Assembly: GCA_016744435.1 (NCBI GenBank) | Contig: JADGEJ010000010.1 | Span: 1 to 64,000 of the forward strand | DNA: 64,000 bases | Direction of reading: 5' to 3' | Source of the DNA: Lentibacter sp. | GTDB lineage: Bacteria; Pseudomonadota; Alphaproteobacteria; Rhodobacterales; Rhodobacteraceae | Shown here: piece after piece, positions 25,148 through 34,102 of the stretch | Layout: every line of letters begins with the position of its first letter | Numbering within the stretch: position 1 is the stretch's first letter | The notes under the pieces: generated by a model | Told to the model about the DNA's origin: nothing | Databases searched by the model: none | Seen by the model: only the letters and a program-made list of their open reading frames with translations | Made by a program: the position numbers and the translations under genes

Positions 25148-28100
25148 ATGCTCAAACCCATTTTTGCCATTCTCATTTCCTTGTTTTGCGCTCAGTTCGC
25201 ACATGCCCAACAACACGTTCCTGATAAACGTCTGAACTACGTGTCCAACACTGACTTTGTCGGAGAAGACCTTCAGCAATTGTTTGATACAGACCTCGCC
25301 TCCTGCCGGCGCGCTTGCGCTGCTGACAGTCGTTGCCTCGGCTTTACCTTTAACAAGCGCTCAAACGCGTGCTTTCCCAAAGCAAGCCTCTCTGGAACTG
25401 CCGACTATGAGGGGGCCATATCAGCCCGCTTCGTTGAAACGTCACAAGATGTGCTTGCAAACGCTCAAACGCGCGCAAAAGAGTTGTCGTTTCTGCAAAG
25501 CTACGATCTCTCAAGCGCCACGCGCCAAGCCACACAGCTCGGCGGCAAACACCCCAACACACGGTGGTCTGCTGACGCCCTCAGAACCGCAGCTTTTGAA
25601 CGCGCGCAGGACGACGAGAACTTCCAAGCCATGCGCTGGATGGGCGTTGCTCTCGCGATCAGTGATGACCCTGCTGATTGGCTGAGCTACGGACGCTACC
25701 GCGTCGCGATCAAGACCTCAAAGGGCCAAGAAAAACGGAAAAATAACAATCAGGCGCTCTGGGCGGCCATCAATAGTTACTTACGTGCCGGCAGCAAAAG
25801 CGCGCGTGCAGATGCGCTCGTTTTCCTGGCAGGAACGCTCGAACTTGTTGGCAGGGGGCGCGACATGATCCCGGCTCTCAAATTGGCAAACGCGCTGGAT
25901 TACCGCGCGCTCACCGCCGAGATGCTCGCCGATGCACGTGGCAAATACGGCTTTCGCGTTCTGACAACCGCTGTCGAAAGTGACAGCATAACACCGCGCA
26001 TATGTGCAGAGTTTAGCGAGCCGCTTGCAAAGGCCGAGCGCGACTATGCCCGCTTCGTAGCACTTCCAGATCCGCGCTTCGCCGTTGAAGCCTCAGGTAA
26101 TAGGCTTTGCGTCTCGGGCGTGGAGCACGGCACGCGATATGAAGTTAACTTTCGCTCGGGCCTGCCCGCCGACAGCGGCGAAGTTCTTGGCAAAGACACC
26201 CGCCAGTCGTTTTACGTGCGTGACCGCTCGCCAGAAGTACGCTTTCCGGGGCGCGGTTACATCCTGCCTTTGGGCGGCGAGGCGAGCCTGCCTGTCGAAA
26301 CCGTCAACCTCACCGAGCTTGATCTCACACTGCGCCGCGTCAGCGACCGCAACCTGTTGCGCGCCTTTCAAGAAGACCTCTTCGCCAAACCCTTACATGC
26401 CTATGAAGAGCGCAAGCTTTCGCAAAGCATCGGTGAAGATCTTTGGAAGGGAACGGGCCTGATCACCAGCGAACTCAACAAAAACATGACAACCCGCCTG
26501 CCACTTGGTGATGCTCTCAAAGACGCCCCTCCAGGAATCTACGTGATGAGCGCGCATGCCAAAGGCGATCGCAGCGCCAGAGCAACACAGTGGTTTGTGA
26601 TCTCTGATTTAGGCATCAGCACGGCTTCAGGCGCTGACGGCTTACATGTGTCGCTGCGCAGCCTGAAGTCAGCAACCCCGCTTGAGGGCACCACCGTTAA
26701 AGTCCTTTCGCGCTCAAACCGCGTGCTTGGAACGGCAGCCACTGGCCCAGAGGGGAGCGTGCACTTTTCTGCCGCGCTCACTGCGGGCCAAGCAGGCGCG
26801 ACACCTGCTCTCGTTATCGTAGAGGGTGCAGAAGGCGACATGGCGTTCCTTAGCCTCACCGACCCCGCGTTTGACCTCTCCGACAGAGGCGTTTCAGGCC
26901 GCCAAGCCGCAGGGCCGATTGACCTATTTTTAACAACCGAGCGCGGTGCTTACCGAGCGGGTGAAACTGTCTACGCCACTGCTCTCGCACGCGACAGTGG
27001 CGCCAGTGCTGTGGCAGGCCTGCCGCTCACAGCTGTGCTTCTACGGCCAGACGGTGTCGAATATTCCCGCCAAGTCCTTACTCCTGACAGCGCAGGCGGC
27101 TACGTCGCCGCCTTCCCGATTGCTCAATCCGCCCCACGCGGCGCGTGGACGCTTGAGTATAAGGCTGGAGAAAAATCCCCCAACTTGGCCAGCAACACCT
27201 TCCTTGTCGAAGACTTCCTGCCCGAGCGGATCGACTTTGACATTGCCCTGCCCGACGGCGCAATTGACCCATTGCAGCCTGTCCAAGCCAAAGTCCACGC
27301 GAAGTATCTCTTCGGCGCGCCGGCCGCCGAGCTAAAAGTTGACGGTCGTGTCAGGCTCAGTTCGCTACGTACGCTTGAGGCCTACCCCGGCTTTTTCTTT
27401 GGCCCGCACGACGCCGGAACTGTACGCAGATCATCTGTCTTGCCAACATCTCAAACCGACGCTGAAGGCTTCACCGCGTTGAGTGTCACGCTGCCAAAGA
27501 TCGGCGAAGTGAACACCCCGATGTCGGCCACATTCAACTTACAAGTCTCCGAAGGCTCTGGCCGTCCGACCGAGCGTAGCGCGACCAAGAGATTGCTCCC
27601 TGCCAAACCGCTCATCGGCATCAAGCCTTTGTTTGATGGCGCCCTACCCGAGGGCAGTGAAGCTACTTTCGACGTGGTCGTTGTCGGGCCTGACCTTTCC
27701 CCGCTGAACGCACGTGCGCACTATACCATCAACCGCGTAAACACTCGTTACCAGTGGTACGAGCAATACGGAAACTGGCGCTGGGAGCCGATTACCACGC
27801 GTCAGAAAATCGCGACAGGCCAGCTAGACTTACAGTCTGGCAAAGCCAGCGTTGAAGCCCCGGTGACGTGGGGCCAATTTGAGATCGTCGTCGAGTTGGA
27901 GGGAGCAAGCTATGCCGTCAGCTCGGAAGGATTCAGCGCGGGCTGGTATGCTTCCGAAGGTGCGGTGCGTACACCTGACACGCTTGAGCTTTCGCTTGAT
28001 CGCGCGGCCTATGCTGTCGGCGATGAAGCCAAACTGCGCGTCCTGCCCCGCAGTGACGGTCAGGCGCTTGTGCAAGTTATGGGCGACAGTGTTATTTCCA

Positions 28101-30571
28101 GTCAAATCGTCGCGTTGAGCGCGGGCGAGAACGTGATCCCGCTGACAGTTTCAAACTCCTGGGGTGCAGGCGCTTATGTTACCGTGACACACATTAGCCC
28201 AATGGGCACATCAGAAAGTTTCCTGCCCACACGCGCCGTTGGGTTGGCCTATGCGCAGGTTGATCCGGGCGAAAAAGCCCTGACTGTCGAGATCCAGTCA
28301 GTAAGCGAAACGCAGCCGCGCCAACCTTTGAACATGCGCATCAAAGTGTCTGGTGTGCGCACCGGCGAAGACGCCTACCTCACGCTCGCAGCTGTTGATG
28401 CGGGTATTCTCAACCTCACACGCTTTAATCCGCCCGATCCGGCCAAATATTACTTTGGCAAGCGCAAGCTTGGCGTTGAACTGCGCGATGTTTATGGCCG
28501 CCTGATCGACGCCTCCAAAGGCCAGCTCGGTCGCCTCCGCTCAGGGGGCGATGCAGGCACGAGTATGAACGCTGAAAACATCCCACCACCAGAGGAGCTG
28601 GTGACATTCTTCAAAGGCCCCATCACAGTAAACGCCGACGGTTATGCCGACATTTCGCTCGACATACCCGCCTTTAACGGCACTCTGCGCCTCATGGCGA
28701 TGGCCTGGTCCAAAACCGGCGTTGGCAGCGCGTCAAAAGACGTGATCATCCGCGACCCTGTTGTGCTCACTGCCAGCTTACCGCGTTTTCTTGCTCCGGG
28801 AGATACAAGCCGGATGTTGCTTGAAATTACCCATGCTGACGGGCCTGAGGGAGAAGTGACACTTGGTGTCGAAACTGCAGGTTTGCAGCTTGATCTGGGC
28901 GGAGTTCCCGCCTTGTTCAACCTGCAAAAGGGCGAAAGCCAGCGCTATAGCATCCCGATAGTTGCCAGTGATTTGGGCGACCATACGGTCACAGTCAACT
29001 TACAAACGCCCGACGGCACTTTGCTCAGCAAGACACTCACTCTGCCTGTGCGTTCGCTTGACCCTGAAGTCTCAAAAACTCGACGGCTCTCGCTCGCTGC
29101 GGGCCAGTCGCTCGTGCTTGACGACAACCTGTTGGTTGGGTTCCGGCAGTCAGAAGGGCGCGTAGCACTCACGGCTGGCCCAATCGCCAAGTTTGATGTC
29201 GCGGGCCTACTCACCACGCTTGACCGCTACCCATACGGATGCACCGAGCAACTCACGTCAGCGGCAATGCCCCTGCTCTATATGTCCTCCGTTTCAGAAG
29301 CGCTCGGCCTCGGCCAAAGCAGGGACGTCCCCAAGCGTGTAGAAGGCGCTATCACCCGTATTTTGACCCGACAGTCAGGCAACGGTAGCTTCGGCCTCTG
29401 GTGGCCACGTTCGGGCGACACATGGCTAGACGCCTATGTCACCGACTTCCTAACGCGTGCCCGCCGTGAGGGTTACAAGGTTCCACAGACGGCCCTTGAA
29501 AGCGCACTCGGAAATCTGCGCAACATCGTCAACGCTGCGCCCGACTTTGACGAAGGCGGTGGTGGCATCGCCTATGCTCTCTACGTACTGGCGCGCGAGG
29601 GCCAAGCGGCTGTTTCGGATTTGCGTTACTACGCCGATGTCAAAGCCCAAGCGTTTGATACGCCTATCGGCAGTGCATACCTTGCGGCTGCATTGGCACT
29701 TTACGGCGACCAACCCCGCGCAGACGCGATGTTTGGCAAAGCCGTGCTGCGGCTTGCAAAAGACATGGGAGGCCAAAAGTACCGTTGGCGCCGCGACTAT
29801 GGCACTCCCAAACGTGACATAGCAGCTCTTATGACGCTTGCGACCCAAGCCAAGAGTGACGCTGTCGATGTGAATGCCTTGGCCAACTCGCTTGCCACGC
29901 AATCTGGCCGCAGCTCTACCCAGGAAATGGTTTGGACCTTGCTTGCAGTTGACGCCTTGGCCAAAGGCGGAGCGTCGCAGGGGATCGCGCTTGATGATGT
30001 GCCCCTCTCTGGCCCGCCAGCTATGACACTTGCCAGTGGCGACTTGCGCCTTGGCAAGAGGCTCACAAACACGGCAGAGAAAAGCACAGATATCACGCTG
30101 ACCACATTCGGCACTCCTGAAGTTCCGCCAGAAGCCGGTGGCTACGGTTATGCCATCGAGCGCAGTTACTTCACGCTTGAGGGCACGCCGCTCGACACGC
30201 CCGACGCCAAGGCAGGCGATAGGTTTGTTGTGTTCTTGCGCGTCACACCGTTTGAAAAAGCCTCCGCACGGCTGATGATCAACGATCCGCTTCCTGCTGG
30301 TTTCGAGATCGACAATCCCAACCTCATCCAGAGCGGCTCGATCAGCGCACTAAACTGGATGAAGCCAAGCAATGCCGCGCACACCGAGTTCCGCTCTGAT
30401 CGCTTCTTAGCGGCGGTTGACGGCCAAAATGGCAAGGCTGTCGAGCTGGCCTATATCGTGCGCGCTGTAACCCCGGGGCGCTATCACCACCCCGCAGCAA
30501 CGGTGGAAGACATGTATCGCCCGACATACCGCGCCAACACAGCCAGCGGCGAGGTCACGATATCAGAGTGA
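25148..30571 (+). CDS. Bacterial alpha-2-macroglobulin with N-terminal PAN/Apple domain
   Basis: A giant periplasmic protease trap, 1807 residues. MLKPIFAILISLFCAQFAHA is a Sec signal with an AHA cleavage site and no lipobox, so it looks soluble rather than a lipoprotein like E. coli YfhM. Residues about 30-90 form a PAN/Apple fold with the expected cysteines (CRRACAADSRCLGFTF, CFPKASLSG). Macroglobulin (MG) domains follow. The thioester YPYGCTEQ is intact with Cys1365 and Gln1368, inside the helical thioester domain (YPYGCTEQLTSAAMPLLYMS on). GGAGG (25138-25142) sets the start. pbpC is coupled at TGATG. A2M is thought to trap invading proteases while PbpC repairs the wall. Confidence 0.94.
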   Translation: MLKPIFAILISLFCAQFAHAQQHVPDKRLNYVSNTDFVGEDLQQLFDTDLASCRRACAADSRCLGFTFNKRSNACFPKASLSGTADYEGAISARFVETSQDVLANAQTRAKELSFLQSYDLSSATRQATQLGGKHPNTRWSADALRTAAFERAQDDENFQAMRWMGVALAISDDPADWLSYGRYRVAIKTSKGQEKRKNNNQALWAAINSYLRAGSKSARADALVFLAGTLELVGRGRDMIPALKLANALDYRALTAEMLADARGKYGFRVLTTAVESDSITPRICAEFSEPLAKAERDYARFVALPDPRFAVEASGNRLCVSGVEHGTRYEVNFRSGLPADSGEVLGKDTRQSFYVRDRSPEVRFPGRGYILPLGGEASLPVETVNLTELDLTLRRVSDRNLLRAFQEDLFAKPLHAYEERKLSQSIGEDLWKGTGLITSELNKNMTTRLPLGDALKDAPPGIYVMSAHAKGDRSARATQWFVISDLGISTASGADGLHVSLRSLKSATPLEGTTVKVLSRSNRVLGTAATGPEGSVHFSAALTAGQAGATPALVIVEGAEGDMAFLSLTDPAFDLSDRGVSGRQAAGPIDLFLTTERGAYRAGETVYATALARDSGASAVAGLPLTAVLLRPDGVEYSRQVLTPDSAGGYVAAFPIAQSAPRGAWTLEYKAGEKSPNLASNTFLVEDFLPERIDFDIALPDGAIDPLQPVQAKVHAKYLFGAPAAELKVDGRVRLSSLRTLEAYPGFFFGPHDAGTVRRSSVLPTSQTDAEGFTALSVTLPKIGEVNTPMSATFNLQVSEGSGRPTERSATKRLLPAKPLIGIKPLFDGALPEGSEATFDVVVVGPDLSPLNARAHYTINRVNTRYQWYEQYGNWRWEPITTRQKIATGQLDLQSGKASVEAPVTWGQFEIVVELEGASYAVSSEGFSAGWYASEGAVRTPDTLELSLDRAAYAVGDEAKLRVLPRSDGQALVQVMGDSVISSQIVALSAGENVIPLTVSNSWGAGAYVTVTHISPMGTSESFLPTRAVGLAYAQVDPGEKALTVEIQSVSETQPRQPLNMRIKVSGVRTGEDAYLTLAAVDAGILNLTRFNPPDPAKYYFGKRKLGVELRDVYGRLIDASKGQLGRLRSGGDAGTSMNAENIPPPEELVTFFKGPITVNADGYADISLDIPAFNGTLRLMAMAWSKTGVGSASKDVIIRDPVVLTASLPRFLAPGDTSRMLLEITHADGPEGEVTLGVETAGLQLDLGGVPALFNLQKGESQRYSIPIVASDLGDHTVTVNLQTPDGTLLSKTLTLPVRSLDPEVSKTRRLSLAAGQSLVLDDNLLVGFRQSEGRVALTAGPIAKFDVAGLLTTLDRYPYGCTEQLTSAAMPLLYMSSVSEALGLGQSRDVPKRVEGAITRILTRQSGNGSFGLWWPRSGDTWLDAYVTDFLTRARREGYKVPQTALESALGNLRNIVNAAPDFDEGGGGIAYALYVLAREGQAAVSDLRYYADVKAQAFDTPIGSAYLAAALALYGDQPRADAMFGKAVLRLAKDMGGQKYRWRRDYGTPKRDIAALMTLATQAKSDAVDVNALANSLATQSGRSSTQEMVWTLLAVDALAKGGASQGIALDDVPLSGPPAMTLASGDLRLGKRLTNTAEKSTDITLTTFGTPEVPPEAGGYGYAIERSYFTLEGTPLDTPDAKAGDRFVVFLRVTPFEKASARLMINDPLPAGFEIDNPNLIQSGSISALNWMKPSNAAHTEFRSDRFLAAVDGQNGKAVELAYIVRAVTPGRYHHPAATVEDMYRPTYRANTASGEVTISE

Positions 30572-32622
30572 TGAGACCACACGCTCTCCTTGGCTTCTGC
30601 GTCGCGCTTTTGCTGGCACTTGCAGCTGCGCGCGACGGTGTTGACACTTGGGTGAGCCAGACACAGCTGCCCCCTGTCCTTAACGAGGCTTCGGTAGAGG
30701 TGCGCGATAGGCACGGAGTTCTCCTGCGTGCGTTCGCCGTTGAAGACGGGCGTTGGCGGCTGGCAACCCGGCCAGAGCAGGTTGACCCCTCCTATCTAAC
30801 CGCGTTGCTCGCCTATGAAGACAAACGCTTTTATAAACATCTCGGCGTTGACGTCCTCGCTATGACGCGCGCTGGCTGGCAAGCGCTGAGCAGTGGAAAA
30901 CCCGTCTCCGGTGCCAGCACGCTCAGCATGCAAGTCGCGCGACTGCTCGAGAACGGTCAAACTGGGCGTTGGAGCGGCAAGCTCAGGCAGATACGCGTCG
31001 CATTGGCACTAGAGCGTAAACTCACCAAACGTGAGATACTCACGCTATACCTGACGCATGCCCCATTTGGTGGCAATCTCGAAGGCGTTCGCGCCGCAAG
31101 TTACGCCTACTTCGGCAAGGAGCCCAAGCGTCTCACTCCCGCGCAGATTGCACTGCTCGTTGCACTGCCCCAATCGCCCGAACGCCGCCGCCCCGACCGC
31201 GCACCAGAAGCCGCCCGCGCTGCGCGTGATCGCGTTGCGCAACGTCTGCACGCAGCTGGTGCTTTGCCAAAAGAGCGCCTGAAAGCCGCCCTTGCAGCGC
31301 CAGTTCCCCAAACTGTGAGAGCCTTTCCCGCGCGCGCTTTTCACAGTGCCGAGCACGCCAAAGACACGCAATCGACGGCAACAGTAATCAGCCTGACGAT
31401 CGACAGCAGCCTGCAAACCCGCCTTGAAACGCTGGCTCAGAAAAGCCTCCTGAAAATCGAGCCCAAAACATCAGTCGCAATGATCGTTGCTGACCATACC
31501 ACAGGCGAAGTGCTCGCTGCCGTGGGCTCAGCAGGTGCGCAGAATGACAAAGCCCGCAAAGGCTATGTCGACATGACACGCGCTCTGCGTTCGCCGGGAT
31601 CATCGCTCAAACCTCTGATCTATGCCATCGCATTTGACTTGGGGTTGGCACACCCCGAAACCATCATTGCCGATGAGCCTGTGCGCTTTGGCAGCTACGC
31701 TCCATCCAACTTTGACGGCACATTCCGCGGCGACGTGCGCCTGCGCGAAGCGTTGCAACTATCGCTCAACATCCCTGTTGTCTCTCTGCTAGAAGCGGTC
31801 GGGCCAGAACGGTTTATGCAACGCCTGCACCTCACGGGAGCACAACCTAAGGTGCAGGGCGGCAGGCCCGGGCTGGCTGTCGCGTTAGGTGGATTGGGCA
31901 TTAGTCTGCGTGACTTAGTTGGCCTCTACGCAGGCCTCGCTCAAGGCGGGCAAAGCGTGGCCATAAACGAGACGCGTTCCGAGTTGGCGCGCGCAATCTC
32001 AAGGCCCTTCACCAGCCGCGCCGCCGCTTGGCAGATCGGTGACATCCTGTCATCAGCGCCCATGCCTAACGCACGGATTGCCCATGGCGTGGCCTACAAA
32101 ACGGGCACGTCATATGGCTACCGTGACAACTGGGCTGTGGGTTATGACGGGCAGCACGTAATCGGCGTCTGGATAGGCCGCCCCGACGGCACTCCGATGC
32201 AAACCACTTTCGCGCGCGAAACGGCAGCGCCCTTGCTGGCTCAGGCCTTTCAATATCTCAAACCAAACCCTACGCCACTCGGCCCTCCGCCGCCTGAAAC
32301 GCTCACCGTAACAACAGCAGAACTGCCTGAGCCACTTCAGTTTTTCGGCACACGCGGAAGCGCCTCCGCTGGTGCAGAAACCTCTCCTGAGATCGTCTTC
32401 CCACCCAATGGAGTGCGGCTTGCGCGCATGGAAGGCGCGCCTGTCATGCTCAAGCTGCGCAGTGGTATGCCGCCCTTCACAGTGTTGGAAAATGGCGCTG
32501 TAAAAGTCACCAATGCCCGCGCGCCGACCATTTCGCTTGGCCAACTTGAGCGCGGTTTTTTCAGGCTGAACGTCATTGATGCAACAGGACGCTCAGCCCA
32601 ATCTTCGTTCGAAATCAGATAG
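30571..32622 (+). CDS. pbpC: Penicillin-binding protein 1C
   Basis: Bifunctional class-A penicillin-binding protein, 683 residues, anchored by one N-terminal helix (LLGFCVALLLALAAARDGVD). The glycosyltransferase has AYEDKRFYKHLGVD with the catalytic Glu, and SGASTLSMQVARLL. The transpeptidase has SPGSSLKPLIYA (SxxK), SLN and KTGTSYGYRDNW. A C-terminal BiPBP_C domain (about residues 605-683, FPPNGVRLARMEGAPVMLKL) is typical of PbpC. The ATG at 30571 shares one base with the preceding TGA, a classic coupled start; a GTG at 30568 is also open. Its end overlaps the convergent thiolase by eight bases. The pair with alpha-2-macroglobulin is a recurring module. Confidence 0.95.
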   Translation: MRPHALLGFCVALLLALAAARDGVDTWVSQTQLPPVLNEASVEVRDRHGVLLRAFAVEDGRWRLATRPEQVDPSYLTALLAYEDKRFYKHLGVDVLAMTRAGWQALSSGKPVSGASTLSMQVARLLENGQTGRWSGKLRQIRVALALERKLTKREILTLYLTHAPFGGNLEGVRAASYAYFGKEPKRLTPAQIALLVALPQSPERRRPDRAPEAARAARDRVAQRLHAAGALPKERLKAALAAPVPQTVRAFPARAFHSAEHAKDTQSTATVISLTIDSSLQTRLETLAQKSLLKIEPKTSVAMIVADHTTGEVLAAVGSAGAQNDKARKGYVDMTRALRSPGSSLKPLIYAIAFDLGLAHPETIIADEPVRFGSYAPSNFDGTFRGDVRLREALQLSLNIPVVSLLEAVGPERFMQRLHLTGAQPKVQGGRPGLAVALGGLGISLRDLVGLYAGLAQGGQSVAINETRSELARAISRPFTSRAAAWQIGDILSSAPMPNARIAHGVAYKTGTSYGYRDNWAVGYDGQHVIGVWIGRPDGTPMQTTFARETAAPLLAQAFQYLKPNPTPLGPPPPETLTVTTAELPEPLQFFGTRGSASAGAETSPEIVFPPNGVRLARMEGAPVMLKLRSGMPPFTVLENGAVKVTNARAPTISLGQLERGFFRLNVIDATGRSAQSSFEIR

Positions 32623-33790
32623 TTTCAAGCGCCAGTGCGATGCCCTGGCCACCGCCGATGCACATCGTCACCAACGCGCGCTTTCCGCCGATGCGTTCAA
32701 GCTCATAAAGCGCCTTGATAGTAATCAGCGCACCCGTCGCGCCGACAGGGTGGCCAAGTGCAATCGCGCCGCCGTTCGGGTTCACTTTCGCGGTGTCGAG
32801 GCCAAGCCCGTTGTTCACTGCGATCGCTTGTGCGGCGAAAGCTTCGTTTGACTCGATGACGTCAAAATCTGCCGCGCTGAGGCCCGTTTTTTCGAGCAGT
32901 TTCTGCACCGCCGGAACGGGGCCAATACCCATCACTTCGGGGCGTACGCCAGCGAGGGCATAGCCCAGAATTCGGGCGCGTGGCTTGAGGCCAGCGGCCT
33001 CTGCAGCAGAGGCATTTGCGAGCACCATTGCAGCGGCACCATCGTTAATTCCTGAGGCATTACCGGCAGTTACGGTTCCGTCTTTCTGGAACACGGTGCG
33101 CAGGCCTGCGAGGGTTTCCAGCGTTGTCGCCTTGGCGTGTTCGTCGGTGTCAAACGCCACCATGTCGCGCTTTACTTTCACATCGACCGGCACGATTTGC
33201 GACTTGAAGTGACCCGCTTCAATGGCCGCCAAAGCGCGGCGTTGGCTCTCGGCGGAGAAGGCGTCTTGCATCTCGCGTGTGACGTTGTGCTCGGCAGCAA
33301 CATTCTCGGCCGTGACGCCCATGTGCCCCGTCCCAAACGGGCAGTTGAGCGCGCCGAGCATCATGTCGATTGTCTTGACATCACCCATCTTCTGGCCCCA
33401 GCGCTGGGCCGGAACGATGTAAGGCGCGCGGCTCATGTTCTCGACACCACCCGCAACACCGAAGTCGGCATCACCCATCGTAAGTGACTGAATTACCGAA
33501 ATAATCGCCTGCACGCCCGAGCCGCATAGGCGGTTTACGTTCATCGCTGGCGTGGTGTCGGGGATGCCTGCATCCATCGCGGAAACGCGTGAAACATACA
33601 TGTCGCGCGGCTCGGTGTTGATGACGTGACCAAAGACAACCTGACCGATCTGACCACCCTCAACACCCGAGCGTTTGAGCGCTTCGCGAGTGACAATAGC
33701 GCCCAGTTCTGTGGGGGGCGTGCCCGCCAAAGAGCCGCCGAAAGTGCCAATCGCGGTGCGCGCGCCGTCAAGAATTACGATGTCAGTCAT
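32615..33790 (-). CDS. Acetyl-CoA C-acyltransferase (thiolase)
   Basis: A 391-residue thiolase that condenses or cleaves beta-ketoacyl-CoA. All catalytic residues are visible: Cys89 in NRLCGSGVQA, ESNEAFAAQ, His347 in LGHPVGATGA, and Cys377 in TMCIGGGQG. Sequence style fits acetyl-CoA acetyltransferases of the PhaA/BktB type more than FadA, but no phaB, fadB or other partner is adjacent, so biosynthetic and degradative roles stay open. Start: ATG at 33790 (MTDIVILDGARTAIG); the longer open frame from 33949 is upstream sequence. It stands alone and is convergent with pbpC. Confidence 0.9.
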   Translation of the reverse strand: MTDIVILDGARTAIGTFGGSLAGTPPTELGAIVTREALKRSGVEGGQIGQVVFGHVINTEPRDMYVSRVSAMDAGIPDTTPAMNVNRLCGSGVQAIISVIQSLTMGDADFGVAGGVENMSRAPYIVPAQRWGQKMGDVKTIDMMLGALNCPFGTGHMGVTAENVAAEHNVTREMQDAFSAESQRRALAAIEAGHFKSQIVPVDVKVKRDMVAFDTDEHAKATTLETLAGLRTVFQKDGTVTAGNASGINDGAAAMVLANASAAEAAGLKPRARILGYALAGVRPEVMGIGPVPAVQKLLEKTGLSAADFDVIESNEAFAAQAIAVNNGLGLDTAKVNPNGGAIALGHPVGATGALITIKALYELERIGGKRALVTMCIGGGQGIALALETI

Positions 33791-33963
33791 GTTGTGTTCC
33801 GATCCGGTTTGAGAATGTTGGCCACTGTATAAACGAGGCCCGTCCAAAAGGGCAGTCGCAATATTTCTTCCCTTTATTTTCAAGGCCTGCTGCCGCTTTA
33901 ACTTTTGGTACAAAGCGCCAAAACAGCCAGTGCCTACACTATGCAGCACCCTGTGCAGCTAGG

Positions 33964-33984
33964 TGTGCATAACGTGTATGCACA
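33964..33984. promoter_or_regulatory. 8-bp-arm palindrome with TGCATA half-sites, copy 2 of the arfB-upstream element
   Basis: TGTGCATA-ACGTG-TATGCACA is a perfect inverted repeat with a five-base spacer in the 312-base gap 33791-34102. With its flanks (CTAGGTGTGCATAAC; CGGGCCCC) it resembles the element upstream of arfB. It lies 119 bases before the repeat-protein start at 34103 and 174 before the thiolase. It fits a dimeric regulator's operator. The remainder of the gap shows no gene; short open frames there look non-coding. Confidence 0.38.
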
Positions 33985-34102
33985 GTTTTTCGGGCCCCTT
34001 GTGCCAAGCCCGTTTGTGAACACACCGCCCGCAAGCGCAACCTTTCGTTGAGTTTTTGCCCTCGTGTTCGTAATGTCGGAGCATATTGCCGACGAGGATT
34101 TT

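Noticed and set aside
32615-32622. Eight-base overlap of pbpC and the thiolase as a frameshift or assembly error
   Set aside because: Both proteins end with normal family C-termini; convergent overlaps of this size are common in compact genomes.
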